DNA from: an uncultured Steroidobacter sp.
GTDB taxonomy: Bacteria > Pseudomonadota > Gammaproteobacteria > Steroidobacterales > Steroidobacteraceae
Assembly: GCF_937958065.1 (NCBI RefSeq)
Contig: NZ_CALFXI010000043.1
Span: forward strand, 1 to 64,000
Length of the DNA: 64,000 nt
Reading direction: 5' to 3'
Shown here one piece after another: positions 17,304 to 26,416 of this stretch (the stretch's first letter is position 1; each line of letters starts with the position of its first letter). Made by a program: the position numbers and the translations under genes. The notes under the pieces were generated by a model. It was not told where the DNA came from and made no database searches. It saw nothing but the letters and a program-made list of their open reading frames with translations.

Positions 17304-18578
17304 ATGAAAGACCAGACGATCGCCATCCACGGCGGCTACGAAACCGAACCGACCACGCATGCCGTCGCCGTGCCCATCTATCAGAACGTCGCCTTCGAAT
17401 TCGACAACGCGCAGCATGGCGCGGATCTGTTCAACCTCGCGGTCCCGGGCAACATCTACACGCGCATCATGAACCCCACGTGCGATGTGCTCGAAAAGCG
17501 CATCACCATGCTGGAGGGTGGCGTGGGCTCCCTGGCGGTTTCCGCTGGCAGCGCCGCGATTCACTATGCGATCGTCAATCTGGCGCAGGCCGGCGATAAC
17601 ATCGTGACGACGCCGCAGCTCTACGGCGGCACCTACACGCTGTTCGCTCACATGCTGCCGAAGCTGGGAATCGAAGTGCGCTTCGCGGCGAGCGACTCCG
17701 CCAGCGATCTGGAAAAACTGATCGACAAGAAAACACGGGCGGTGTTCTTCGAGTCCATCGGCAACCCCGCCGGCAATATCGTCGACGTAGCGGCCGTGAC
17801 CGCGATGGCGCACAGCCATGGCGTGGCCACCATCGTAGACAACACCGTCGCGACCCCGGTGCTGCTCAAACCCTTCGACCACGGCGCGGACATCGTCGTG
17901 CACTCGGCCACCAAATACATCGGCGGCCATGGCACGACCCTCGGCGGCCTGATCGTGGATTCCGGCAAATTTTCCTGGGCGACCCACAAGGATCGCTATC
18001 CGATGTTCAACGAACCGGAAGCGTCCTACCACGGCGTCGTGTATGTCGACGCGCTCGGGCCGGCTGCTTACATCGGCCGCGCGCGAACCGTGCCGCTGCG
18101 GAACACGGGCTCGGCGCTGTCGCCGTTCAACGCGTTCCAGCTGCTCCAAGGAATGGAGACGCTGCCGCTGCGCATGCAACGGCATTGCGAGAACGCGCAG
18201 CGCGTCGCCGAGCACTTGCAATCTCACAAAGCCATTCAATGGGTGCGGTATGCGGGCCTGAAGGATCATCCGCACCACGGCCTGGCCCAGAAATATATGA
18301 AGGGCCGCGCCGCGGGCATTCTTACTTTCGGCGTCCACGGCGGCTTCGAGGCGGGCGTGAAATTCTACGATGCGCTCAAGCTGTTCAAGCGCCTCGTGAA
18401 CATCGGCGACGCCAAATCGCTGGCATGCCATCCGGCCTCCACGACGCATCGGCAGCTCAGCGAAGATGAACAGCGCAAGGTCGGTGTCACGCCGGAAGCC
18501 ATCCGGCTGTCGGTGGGCATCGAAGACATCGAGGACATCCTCGAAGATCTCGACCAGGCGCTGGCCGCCGCCCGCTGA
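17304..18578 (+). CDS. metY: O-acetylhomoserine sulfhydrylase family PLP enzyme
   Basis: This 424-residue Cys/Met-metabolism PLP enzyme makes homocysteine from O-acetyl-homoserine and sulfide in its best-known form. The PLP lysine is in H-S-A-T-K-Y-I-G-G-H near residue 208, with the conserved N-P-T near 55 and S-A-G-S-A-A near 75. ATG at 17304 gives the family N-terminus (K-D-Q-T-I-A-I-H-G-G); the frame is open further upstream, but that stretch reads as non-coding. A perfect 12-bp hairpin follows the stop, so it ends a transcript. Members also include cystathionine gamma-synthases, so exact specificity is open. Confidence 0.9.
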   Translation: MKDQTIAIHGGYETEPTTHAVAVPIYQNVAFEFDNAQHGADLFNLAVPGNIYTRIMNPTCDVLEKRITMLEGGVGSLAVSAGSAAIHYAIVNLAQAGDNIVTTPQLYGGTYTLFAHMLPKLGIEVRFAASDSASDLEKLIDKKTRAVFFESIGNPAGNIVDVAAVTAMAHSHGVATIVDNTVATPVLLKPFDHGADIVVHSATKYIGGHGTTLGGLIVDSGKFSWATHKDRYPMFNEPEASYHGVVYVDALGPAAYIGRARTVPLRNTGSALSPFNAFQLLQGMETLPLRMQRHCENAQRVAEHLQSHKAIQWVRYAGLKDHPHHGLAQKYMKGRAAGILTFGVHGGFEAGVKFYDALKLFKRLVNIGDAKSLACHPASTTHRQLSEDEQRKVGVTPEAIRLSVGIEDIEDILEDLDQALAAAR

Positions 18579-18598
18579 ACGAGCTTCGATCGAGCGCT

Positions 18599-18627
18599 GG
18601 AGGTCGCGGCAACACGCCGCGACCTCC
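18599..18627 (+). terminator. Strong hairpin after metY
   Basis: A perfect 12-bp stem (18599-18610 with 18616-18627) with a 5-base loop begins 20 bases after the metY stop. It is followed by CTTCC rather than a long T run. Confidence 0.65.
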
Positions 18628-18881
18628 CTTCCAACACTCCGCTGATGCGGGAAGGGATCTGTGTCGTTTGCATCATGGTCGCGTTGGACGGCCTGACGGG
18701 CGAGACGCACGCGTTCAAAATTTCCTCATGACCGTATGAGTGAAATCGAACGTGCCAGCACCGTCTGCGCGGAAACCGTACCACATACAATAAACGCATA
18801 CGTTCTTCCGTAATCGTTGATTTCCCTGCTCGGGCGCTTCGACTAGGCTTTTTGCAGTCCTATGCGCACGAGGGGGAAGAC
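18628..18881. other. Intergenic region before the first cytochrome cassette
   Basis: With the hairpin, this makes a 303-base gap without a gene. It is locally AT-richer than its surroundings at 18770-18830 and contains a -10-like TACAAT at 18786-18791, but no good -35 at the right distance. It presumably holds the promoter of the cytochrome c pair, perhaps needing an activator. Confidence 0.4.
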
Positions 18882-20135
18882 ATGCGGACACGGCGTGCAG
18901 CCATCCACAAGAAGAACATCGGCACCGCCCTCGCGTTGATAGCGCTTGTCGGAGCACTGCCCAGCAACGCCTCCGCTCCCGAGGATGCGGTGGCAAGAGG
19001 AAGGTATGTCGCGACAGCCGCGAACTGCGCAAGTTGCCACACCAGCGAGCAAGGACAGCCGTATGCGGGCAGTCGTGCGTTCCAGACTCCGTTCGGCACC
19101 TTGTACTCGACCAACATCACGCCCGATCCCGAAACCGGCATCGCCAACTGGTCCGAGCAAGATCTGGCACGCGCGCTTCGAGAAGGCGTGAATCCCGAGG
19201 GTGCGCACCTGTACCCGGCGTTTCCATATACGGCATACACCAAGATGAGCGATGCGGACGTCTCCGCGCTCTACGCCTATCTTAGAACCATCGAGCCCGT
19301 GCAATCCCGTGCTCCGCAGAACGAGCTGCGATTTCCATACAACCAGCGCTGGGCCTTGCGGCTCTGGAAAGCTCTGTATCTCGATGCAGGAGAATACAAA
19401 CAAGACACGGCGCAGTCGGCGGAGTGGAATCGGGGCGCATACCTGGTGGAAGCGCTGGGGCATTGCGGCGCCTGTCACTCGCCGCGTGGCGTTCTCGGTG
19501 GCCAGAGCGCCGACGCAGCGATGACCGGAGGCGAGTACATCGACCGGGTCCGCAGCGAGGAATCCCGCGAATGGTCGGCCCCCAATCTGACTTCATCGCA
19601 GAATGGTCTGGCTGCGTGGTCGGTGGAGGAGCTGGCGAGCTATCTCAAAACGGGGCGCAATTCCTTCACGCAGACCTTCGGGCCCATGAACGAAGTGATC
19701 ATGAACAGCACCCGACATCTCTCGGATGCCGACACGCGGGCGATGGCCGTCTATCTGAAGAGTCTGGCACCGAATCCAGGGAACACGGCAGATCCCGCGG
19801 ACGCCAGCGTGCTCGCCGAAGGAGGCGCGCTCTACGACGTACATTGCGGCACGTGTCATCTGCCCACGGGCTTGGGCGGTCCCGATGAAGGTTCGGGCGC
19901 ACGACTCGTCGGCAGTCCGATCGTCCAGGCCCCCAATCCGGCCTCGCTCATCAACGTCATCATGTACGGCCCCGAGCGGCCCGAGCCGCCTCTGCCGCAT
20001 CGCTGGAAAAAGATGCCGGGCTTCGCGGAGAAGCTCGACGACGACGAGATCGCCGCCATCGCCAGCTTCGTACGCAACTCCTGGGGCAACAAAGCCGGTC
20101 AGGTGATGGAAAAACAGGTCGCCAAACAGCGTTAG
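18882..20135 (+). CDS. Triheme cytochrome c (alcohol dehydrogenase AdhB-like), cassette A
   Basis: This 417-residue exported cytochrome has three C-x-x-C-H heme sites: C-A-S-C-H at residues 49-53, C-G-A-C-H near 200 and C-G-T-C-H near 325. It matches the membrane-bound cytochrome subunit that takes electrons from PQQ or FAD/GMC dehydrogenases (AdhB, gluconate 2-dehydrogenase). ATG at 18882, preceded by GAGGGGGAAG, gives a signal peptide (A-L-A-L-I-A-L-V-G-A-L-P-S-N-A); the upstream TTG is not needed. No dehydrogenase subunit is adjacent, so its partner must be elsewhere. A close paralogue is at 60057-61316. Confidence 0.9.
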   Translation: MRTRRAAIHKKNIGTALALIALVGALPSNASAPEDAVARGRYVATAANCASCHTSEQGQPYAGSRAFQTPFGTLYSTNITPDPETGIANWSEQDLARALREGVNPEGAHLYPAFPYTAYTKMSDADVSALYAYLRTIEPVQSRAPQNELRFPYNQRWALRLWKALYLDAGEYKQDTAQSAEWNRGAYLVEALGHCGACHSPRGVLGGQSADAAMTGGEYIDRVRSEESREWSAPNLTSSQNGLAAWSVEELASYLKTGRNSFTQTFGPMNEVIMNSTRHLSDADTRAMAVYLKSLAPNPGNTADPADASVLAEGGALYDVHCGTCHLPTGLGGPDEGSGARLVGSPIVQAPNPASLINVIMYGPERPEPPLPHRWKKMPGFAEKLDDDEIAAIASFVRNSWGNKAGQVMEKQVAKQR

Positions 20136-20152
20136 CCAGGAGATAACAAATC

Positions 20153-20563
20153 GTGAAAGTCACATCGTATCGTCGTCATCTACCGCTGCTCGCAGCCTAC
20201 GCAGCGCTGGCGAGCGCTTGCGGTGGAAGCGGCCTTGAGGGCGACGCCACCCGCGGCAAGGATGTCTATGCACAATGCGCTGGATGCCATCAGCTGCAAC
20301 AGAACAGCGCCGGTCCGATGCATTGTGGAGTCGTAGGTCGAGCCGCCGGCACCGCCCCCAACTATCCCTACTCCGAGGCAATGAAGGAATCCGGTCTGGT
20401 GTGGGACGAGCGCACGCTCGATGAATTCCTCACCTCGCCGTTTGCATATCTCAACGGCACCAAGATGGGATTCGCCGGGCTGCCAAGCGCCGCCGATCGG
20501 GCCGATGTCATTGCTTATCTGCGCGAGGCCGGGCGCGATCCCGCGGTGTGCCCGCAGAGCTGA
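20153..20563 (+). CDS. Small lipoprotein cytochrome c, cassette A
   Basis: This 136-residue class I cytochrome c has a lipobox (L-A-S-A-C at residues 19-23), one heme site C-A-G-C-H near residue 39, the P-x-H-C-G-V-V-G-R loop, and an axial methionine candidate in G-T-K-M-G-F-A-G. This pattern is that of small cytochrome c-550/556-like electron carriers anchored in a membrane. The GTG start lies 17 bases after the triheme gene, so they form an operon. It is convergent with the secreted unknown protein ten bases on. Its paralogue is at 59110-59547, again beside a triheme cytochrome. Confidence 0.88.
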   Translation: MKVTSYRRHLPLLAAYAALASACGGSGLEGDATRGKDVYAQCAGCHQLQQNSAGPMHCGVVGRAAGTAPNYPYSEAMKESGLVWDERTLDEFLTSPFAYLNGTKMGFAGLPSAADRADVIAYLREAGRDPAVCPQS

Positions 20564-20573
20564 TCGGATCGGC

Positions 20574-21692
20574 TTACCGGGACGATGCTCCTGACTTCGC
20601 CACCACAGTCTTCTTCTGCGGGTGGACCAGGTACACCTGGGTGAGCGTCAGCTGCACGGCCGACGAAATCGCCGTGTTCACGCCGGTCTTCGGATCGGGA
20701 TAGGCGTCCGCGAGCCGACGCAGCGCTCGATGCAGCGATGAGGCCGAGAGCTGGCCATAGCTCTGGTGATGGGTCGCCCAGTTCGTGTTGAGCTGATGAC
20801 TGAAGCTTTCGACGTCCACATAGCCGGCCAGAAATCCTTTCGCGACCTGGTCGGTGAGCTGCAGTTCCAGCCTCGAACCTCGAATGATGTAATAACCACT
20901 GGCGACGCCCGGCTGCGAATTCGGCCATTTGAGCCTGTCGATCGGCTCGGTGGTCAGCACGCCGTTGACGATCTTGCCCTTGAGCTGCGAGATGAAGCTC
21001 TGACCCCAACGCACATCGACTTCCTGCGTCGACCCAGGCGCAAACGCCGAACCGGTGCCGTCTCTCTGCAAGTCGTCGAGGCCACGGTACGTGGTCACGG
21101 TCACATCGTCGTCGTTGACCAGATCGTCCACGCCCGTCAGCTCGATCATCCAGCGGTTGTAGCCGTTGTCATACATGTCATCGGTATCGAAGAACGACAC
21201 GACGCCGTTGAGCCGGTAGGCCCCGATGCAACCGATCGCACGATACAGCTGATTGTCGACGCCTTTCACGCCCTCCGGGCTCTGGAAATCGTTCGGCCCG
21301 ATCTTGCCGTCCAGGTTCAACCCGTACGAGATCGGCCCCTGCGCGTCATGGAACGGGAATGGCTCTTTCGACTCCATGTCATGGAACGCCAGCCCCTCGC
21401 GCATGAGGTGCGACTCCACCTCCGTATAGACCTTGCCGCTGGAGGCTGGAAACAAGATGGCAAACTGTTCCCGCGGCCCCAGATTGAAGCCGTTGGGACA
21501 CTCCGTCTTGCCGTCTTCGGTCTCGTAGACCGCCCAACGTCGTTCCGTCATCACGTAGCCGATGCGGCCATCTCGAAGTGCCTGGGCCGTCGCCGGCTGT
21601 GTCGCGGCCAGCGAGCCGAATGCCAGGGCGCCGAGAAGCAGATGAGTTGCCGTCGACCGCCCCTGCGTTGTATCTGGACGCTCATGCTTCAT
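20574..21692 (-). CDS. Secreted protein of unknown function, 372 aa
   Basis: A signal peptide is clear (L-L-L-G-A-L-A-F-G-S-L-A...P-A-T-A-Q-A). The mature protein has no domain I recognise. It is rich in acidic and aromatic residues, with G-C-I-G-A-Y-R-L-N-G and D-T-D-D-M-Y-D-N-G-Y that might be metal or carbohydrate binding. It is the last gene of a leftward operon behind the Y-x4-D repeat protein (37-base gap) and the DUF1552 and DUF1592 genes, so it may belong with them in an exported complex. Confidence 0.75.
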   Translation of the reverse strand: MKHERPDTTQGRSTATHLLLGALAFGSLAATQPATAQALRDGRIGYVMTERRWAVYETEDGKTECPNGFNLGPREQFAILFPASSGKVYTEVESHLMREGLAFHDMESKEPFPFHDAQGPISYGLNLDGKIGPNDFQSPEGVKGVDNQLYRAIGCIGAYRLNGVVSFFDTDDMYDNGYNRWMIELTGVDDLVNDDDVTVTTYRGLDDLQRDGTGSAFAPGSTQEVDVRWGQSFISQLKGKIVNGVLTTEPIDRLKWPNSQPGVASGYYIIRGSRLELQLTDQVAKGFLAGYVDVESFSHQLNTNWATHHQSYGQLSASSLHRALRRLADAYPDPKTGVNTAISSAVQLTLTQVYLVHPQKKTVVAKSGASSR

Positions 21693-21729
21693 ACGTCACC
21701 TGTCACTGCCGATGAGATCGTTGTCGGGG

Positions 21730-23181
21730 TCATGGGCGAAACGCGTTGCTCTGAAAAATGTCGCGGAACACGAAAGCCTTGAAGCCATTGCGCCGTCCGG
21801 TGAATTCGCCGTAGCCGTCGCCATTGGTGACGCCCGGCTGGTCGTCACCGGCGTAGGTGTAGACCGGCCGGTCGCGATACGCCCAGACATTCAACGCCGC
21901 CTGGCCCGGCATGGCGCGGCGGCCCGTATCGGGATCGATGGCCATGACAGTCCAGAGCCGCCCCACGCTTTTGGCACCGGGCGGTGCGATCACATAAGGA
22001 AAGGTCTGCTGGCACAGTTTCGGATCGCCGTTGCCGCAGATCGCCAGCCGATACGCCTGGGTCGAGTCGGGATTGTCACAGGCGAGTTGTGCGAACGAGT
22101 CGTCCCTGCAGTTGTACAGATAGATCGTCCGGCCGCGTGAATCCGCCAGCACCTCACCGCCGGCTTCCACGTCCTGAACGGTGAACCCTTCGGGCGGCGG
22201 CAGCGTGCGTTGTGTATAGACATTGTGCCAACCGGGTACATCGGCGCCCCAGAAACTGCGCAGCCCGCGATCATAGTTATATGTATAGAGCGGCTTGCCC
22301 CGGAACGCCCACTGATTGATTCCCGGCGCCCGCTTGACGATGGTCCAGCCGTCACGCTCCGTCACGATCTGCGGAGCGCGCACCGGAGTCCATTCGGTCA
22401 GACACTCTTTGTTACAGTTGGAGACGTTCGGCTCATCACCGTCCCAGGTGTACACCGAATAGCGCTGCTTGGTGACGAGCAGCCGTCCGCTGGTCGACTG
22501 AATCACTTCGAACTCCGGCGGCACTGCCGGCGCCGGTCCAATGGGTTCGCGTACCACGCCGCCGTCGTTGGCGCTGTCCATCTTGGTACCGCCGCGCACG
22601 TCGCCGGGCTGTTGATCCAGAATCGACGTGTAGACGGGATAGCCGTCGTAAGCCCACTGCGGAGTGCCGTCCTCCCGTTCGATGACGCTCCACTTGCCTA
22701 CTTTTTTTGCATCCTTGGGTGCGATCACCGGCGGCCAGACGTCGACGCAGCTGGGACGGGTGTCGAGATCCGGCAGCAGCAGGCCTGCCGGATAGGGGCT
22801 CATCAAACCGGCCGTGACCCGCAGCACCTCGTCCGTGCAAGCGGAAGGTTTTCCTTCTCGATCGCCGGTCGCGCCATTGCGCAGCGATCGCAACGGCCAC
22901 GTATATAACGTCCGCCCTCGCTCGTCTGCAAACACCGGCCCTTCGAAGTCCGCGACCACCACCTGGAACCCGGGCGGCATGGGCTCTTCGCGATACGCTT
23001 CGTACTCCGGGTTGTCCGGTGACTGCCAGTATTTGAAAGACTCGCCGGCCGTGGCTCCTTTGGCTGACGCGTCGGCGTCGCGCAGCAGTGGCGTGCCACC
23101 CCGCAACGCTCCGGCCGCCACCACCACAACGAGCACCAAACCGGTCGATAAGGCCCAAAACAGTTTCAACGGCGGTCGCAT
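21730..23181 (-). CDS. Exported Y-x4-D repeat (Yx(FWY)xxD, COG4315-like) protein
   Basis: This 483-residue protein has an N-terminal hydrophobic segment (L-V-L-V-V-V-V-A-A-G-A-L) that is a signal or anchor. It carries at least five copies of the secreted-repeat motif of the Lipoprotein_15 family, each with a Y-T-W, Y-T-Y or Y-L-Y core (for example R-T-L-Y-T-W, Y-S-V-Y-T-W-D-G-D, P-L-Y-T-Y-N-Y-D, T-I-Y-L-Y-N and P-V-Y-T-Y-A-G-D-D). Most family members have two to four repeats, so this is a long one. Function in the family is not established. Operon context with DUF1552/DUF1592 proteins and nearby cytochromes suggests an envelope role. Confidence 0.85.
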   Translation of the reverse strand: MRPPLKLFWALSTGLVLVVVVAAGALRGGTPLLRDADASAKGATAGESFKYWQSPDNPEYEAYREEPMPPGFQVVVADFEGPVFADERGRTLYTWPLRSLRNGATGDREGKPSACTDEVLRVTAGLMSPYPAGLLLPDLDTRPSCVDVWPPVIAPKDAKKVGKWSVIEREDGTPQWAYDGYPVYTSILDQQPGDVRGGTKMDSANDGGVVREPIGPAPAVPPEFEVIQSTSGRLLVTKQRYSVYTWDGDEPNVSNCNKECLTEWTPVRAPQIVTERDGWTIVKRAPGINQWAFRGKPLYTYNYDRGLRSFWGADVPGWHNVYTQRTLPPPEGFTVQDVEAGGEVLADSRGRTIYLYNCRDDSFAQLACDNPDSTQAYRLAICGNGDPKLCQQTFPYVIAPPGAKSVGRLWTVMAIDPDTGRRAMPGQAALNVWAYRDRPVYTYAGDDQPGVTNGDGYGEFTGRRNGFKAFVFRDIFQSNAFRP

Positions 23182-23236
23182 GTCTGATCGATCCTGACTA
23201 CTTGAGAAATCACTCGCACACCGGACACTCGCTGCT

Positions 23237-24568
23237 TCACACCAGGATCTCGTGCATCACCTCCGAGGTTTCATTGCTCAGCGTGCCCCACGAAGGCAGG
23301 TCCACACCCATCAGTCGCAACGCCGTGTACCCGACCGCGGTCGGCGAGCCGCCTTTCATATCTATGTGCAGACCGGTCTTGACCTTGCCGCCCGCGCGAC
23401 CGGCGGTGAATATCGGCATGCCATCGACGGTATGAGTCTTGGCGTAGCCAACGTCGGTGGTGGCGTAGATCAGGACGTTGTCGAGCAGCGTGCCATCGCC
23501 TTCGCGGACCTTCGTGAACGCCTGCACGAAATCGACCCAGGCTTCCATGGTTCGCCGGGTGAACCAGGACGCATTCGGCTGATAGCCCAGCTCCGGGTCG
23601 GTGGGATCTTCGTGCGTGCAAGTGTGATGAGGTTTCGGATATCCCGCCCGGACCAGCGCAGAGAACGGCGCTGAATAGCCCATGTTGAACACGCGGGTCT
23701 GATCGCAGGCCACCGCCATCACCATGAGCTCCGTCATCATGCGGTGACGCAGCCGCACCGCTTCGACTTCCTTGCTCATCTGTGGATCGACGGGCGCCTT
23801 GCCGGGAGCGTGACAGGCCTCGATCGGCTCCGGTTTGGTCAGGCGCTGGTTGAATTGATTCTCCAGCTGGCGCAAACCGGTGAAGTACTGGTCGATGCGC
23901 GCACGGTCCGCCGCGCCCACGGTCTTCATCAACGAATTCGTTTGCTCCATCACCGCGGACAGCACGCTCTTGCGCACCATCACCTTCGGATCCGGCGTGA
24001 ACGAAGACATGTTCGGATCCTGGAACTCCGGTCCGAACAGCCGGGTGTAGAACTTCAGCGGCGACCATTCGGCGGGATTGGGCGTCGCGCTGTTCACGTA
24101 ACTATAAGTGTTGGTGGTATCCCCGCTCGCGGTCGCCGTCAGCGAGCGGAAGCGAGTCGTGCGACCGATTTTCTTGGCCACCGTCGCGTCGATGGTTTCG
24201 CCCGGCACTCCGCCCGACGGTGCGATCCCACACCGGGCAACCACCCAGCCGGTGAAATGGTTCTTGTTCGGGGCCGAGTCCAGGATGGCGGTGGAGTTCG
24301 TGTACAGATTGACGTGATCGCGCACCGGCGCCCACGAGGCAATCTCCTCGGGCAGGTCGTAATGCGCTCCGTACTTCTTCGGCACGAACACTTTGGAGGT
24401 GGCGCCGCAGCCGTAACCCCAGGTGCCGAACCGCACCGGGATCGGCGCGCCCGAGGCGAGCGCGGTGCCGCTGTCGTTGAGAAAGCAATCGAGCAACGGC
24501 AAGCCCACCGTCACGGCCGCGCCGTTCAGCATGCCTTTGAGAACACGTCGCCTGCTCAACTGGTTCAT
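23237..24568 (-). CDS. DUF1552 protein with Tat signal
   Basis: This 443-residue protein begins with a twin-arginine signal (S-R-R-R-V-L-K-G at residues 5-12), so it is exported folded. The body is the DUF1552 domain, a family related in fold to DUF1501/sulfatase-like proteins. Typical pieces are the N-H-F-T-G-W region and the C-terminal D-N-V-L-I-Y-A-T-T-D-V-G. The function is undescribed. ATG at 24568 overlaps the upstream DUF1592 stop by four bases (ATGA); the frame continues upstream only as shadow. DUF1592 and DUF1552 genes are regularly adjacent in planctomycetes, myxobacteria and some gammaproteobacteria, so they very likely act together. Confidence 0.9.
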   Translation of the reverse strand: MNQLSRRRVLKGMLNGAAVTVGLPLLDCFLNDSGTALASGAPIPVRFGTWGYGCGATSKVFVPKKYGAHYDLPEEIASWAPVRDHVNLYTNSTAILDSAPNKNHFTGWVVARCGIAPSGGVPGETIDATVAKKIGRTTRFRSLTATASGDTTNTYSYVNSATPNPAEWSPLKFYTRLFGPEFQDPNMSSFTPDPKVMVRKSVLSAVMEQTNSLMKTVGAADRARIDQYFTGLRQLENQFNQRLTKPEPIEACHAPGKAPVDPQMSKEVEAVRLRHRMMTELMVMAVACDQTRVFNMGYSAPFSALVRAGYPKPHHTCTHEDPTDPELGYQPNASWFTRRTMEAWVDFVQAFTKVREGDGTLLDNVLIYATTDVGYAKTHTVDGMPIFTAGRAGGKVKTGLHIDMKGGSPTAVGYTALRLMGVDLPSWGTLSNETSEVMHEILV

Positions 24569-26244
24569 GTCTGATCCCCCGCTTGTGCCTGATCCAGAAC
24601 CGGGCTCTCGGATTGCCTGAGCCGCGAGAACGCATCGCTGAGCACGATCGACCGCAACAATTCGTGCAGCCGGTAGTCGTCCGCCGCGAATCGCTCGTTC
24701 AAGTACGTGAGGAAGTCGCGGTCGGCCTTGCCTGCCGCCCCGCCGACGCCGTAACTGAAGGCGCGCTGGACCAGGCAGCGAGGCAGGTTGGCGTTGTCGT
24801 GCAGTGCCTGCGCCAGGCCGGCCGCGTCGTTGTATTTCACGCCGTCGAGCTCGCCGCTCGCATCGATGGGCACGCCATTCTCCTGCGTGCGGAAGCTGCC
24901 CTCGCCGTCGAAGTTCTCCAGCGCCAGGCCGATCGGATCCATGATCTTGTGGCAGCCGGCGCAGGAGGCATTTTCCGAATGCGCGTTGACCCGATCGCGC
25001 TGGGTGGGGTAATGCGAGTCGGGATTGTTGACGATCGAAAAATCCACGTCCGCCGGCGGCTCGGGCACGTGCTGGCACAACAGGATTTCGCGCAGCGCCT
25101 TGCCGCGCAACGTCGGCGAGCTGCGCCCGGGATGCGCGTGCAACGACAGAAAGCTGATCTGCGTCAGCAGGCCCATTCGCGGGCTGTCGGGCGGCAGCGT
25201 GTACGGCGTCCAGCCCGGCGAGGTGGGCGTCTCGTGCAAAATGGCCAGCGCCGGCGTCATGAACGACGACCGCGTCGTGAACAGGTCGCGGTAATCTTTC
25301 TTTTCGACGATCAGATGCTCGATGACCGTGCGCAGCGTCTGTTCGCGGGCGGCCTCCGCGGTCACGCTGGTGAAGTCCGGATAGATGGTCGGATCTTTCG
25401 CGACCGTCCGGAACAAGTTGAACTCGAACATGTCGTCGAAGAATGCGCGCATGCCATCGACGAGCCGCGGGCTCGCCAGCATCCTCTCGACGGCGCGAGC
25501 CCGCCCCTTCTTCGTCTGCAGCTCGCCGCTTTCGGCGGCGGCCAGCAACTCATCGTCGGGCGCGGAATCCCACAGGAAGTAACTCAACCTCGCCGCCAGC
25601 GAATAGGCATCCAGCCGCAGTCGCCCGGGATGGTCCGGATCCGGCTCGGCGCGCTCCACCACGAACAGCACTTCGGGACTGAGCAGCATGGCTTCCAGCG
25701 CGGCTTCCAGGCCCGCATAGAAATCTTTCAGCGTGTTCGCCCCCGAGCCCGCGCTTTCGACGAATGCGGTGAGCTCGGCCTGCGTCAGCGGCCGCCGAAA
25801 CAACAGGCGCCCTACCTTCGACAGGAACTGGGTCGCGCAAGCGTCGTCCGCTGCATCCTCCGTCGCCGGCTTGCACGGAATCGAAAAATCACGATGCACT
25901 GGATCGACCACTTGCGCCGCCACGGTGGCACCCGCGCTCTGGAACTGCTCGAGTTGCGAGCTGCTGATTCCCGCGATCGCCGCGCCATTGGCCAGCAGTC
26001 CTTCGGTGCGCTCGAACGGCGGAAACTGTATCTGCAATTCGATGCCGGGCCCGAAGATGTAACGCAGCGAGTTGAGATACTGCTCGGTGGTCACGAGCGA
26101 GACACGCGGCTCCGTGCCCGGGCTCTCGGGTTCGCGCGCACAACCGGCCAGAGCAAAGGCTGCTGCCAGACCGACCATGCCGCCGCGCAGCCAGGGAGCG
26201 ATGGGCTCCCGATGCGTCGTGGAGCTGGACTTGATCGAGTTCAT
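24565..26244 (-). CDS. DUF1592/DUF1588/DUF1585 lipoprotein with c-heme-like motif
   Basis: This 559-residue protein has a lipobox (L-A-G-C near residue 35). The domains run in the known order DUF1587/1595-like (about 50-200), DUF1592 (about 215-340), DUF1588 (about 350-450) and DUF1585 (about 470-545). Within DUF1588 there is a single C-A-G-C-H-K-I-M-D-P-I-G, a heme c-type motif, so covalent heme is likely. Many relatives carry an extra N-terminal cytochrome domain (DUF1587/PSCyt), which is missing here. It is the first gene of the operon and is coupled to DUF1552. The biochemical role is unknown. Confidence 0.9.
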   Translation of the reverse strand: MNSIKSSSTTHREPIAPWLRGGMVGLAAAFALAGCAREPESPGTEPRVSLVTTEQYLNSLRYIFGPGIELQIQFPPFERTEGLLANGAAIAGISSSQLEQFQSAGATVAAQVVDPVHRDFSIPCKPATEDAADDACATQFLSKVGRLLFRRPLTQAELTAFVESAGSGANTLKDFYAGLEAALEAMLLSPEVLFVVERAEPDPDHPGRLRLDAYSLAARLSYFLWDSAPDDELLAAAESGELQTKKGRARAVERMLASPRLVDGMRAFFDDMFEFNLFRTVAKDPTIYPDFTSVTAEAAREQTLRTVIEHLIVEKKDYRDLFTTRSSFMTPALAILHETPTSPGWTPYTLPPDSPRMGLLTQISFLSLHAHPGRSSPTLRGKALREILLCQHVPEPPADVDFSIVNNPDSHYPTQRDRVNAHSENASCAGCHKIMDPIGLALENFDGEGSFRTQENGVPIDASGELDGVKYNDAAGLAQALHDNANLPRCLVQRAFSYGVGGAAGKADRDFLTYLNERFAADDYRLHELLRSIVLSDAFSRLRQSESPVLDQAQAGDQT

Positions 26245-26322
26245 CTATTCGTATCCCCCCGGACTCGAACGATCCTCAGCACTTTTTTTTTCGAGGCTAG
26301 CAGACCGCCTTTCGGGTAGTGA

Positions 26323-26337
26323 TTGACATTTAGTCAA
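26323..26337. promoter_or_regulatory. Palindrome upstream of the DUF1592 operon
   Basis: TTGAC-ATTTA-GTCAA is a perfect 5-bp inverted repeat with an AT-rich centre, 79 bases upstream of the DUF1592 ATG. On the minus strand it also supplies a TTGACT -35-like hexamer. It could be an operator overlapping the promoter. Confidence 0.35.
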
Positions 26338-26416
26338 GAACTATTGCCGCTAACGACTGCCTGTCACGAAGCGCGAGAATCGATGCTGAATCCGTGACTT
26401 ACCTCTGGTCGAGCGT

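Noticed and set aside
26280..26295. Intrinsic terminator from the T-run near 26281-26291
   Set aside because: No stable hairpin precedes it on the plus strand, and no plus-strand gene ends there.
24583..26319. A 578-codon plus-strand frame opposite the DUF1592 gene
   Set aside because: It is a shadow of a well-supported lipoprotein with DUF1592/1588/1585 order; no start signal or domain of its own.
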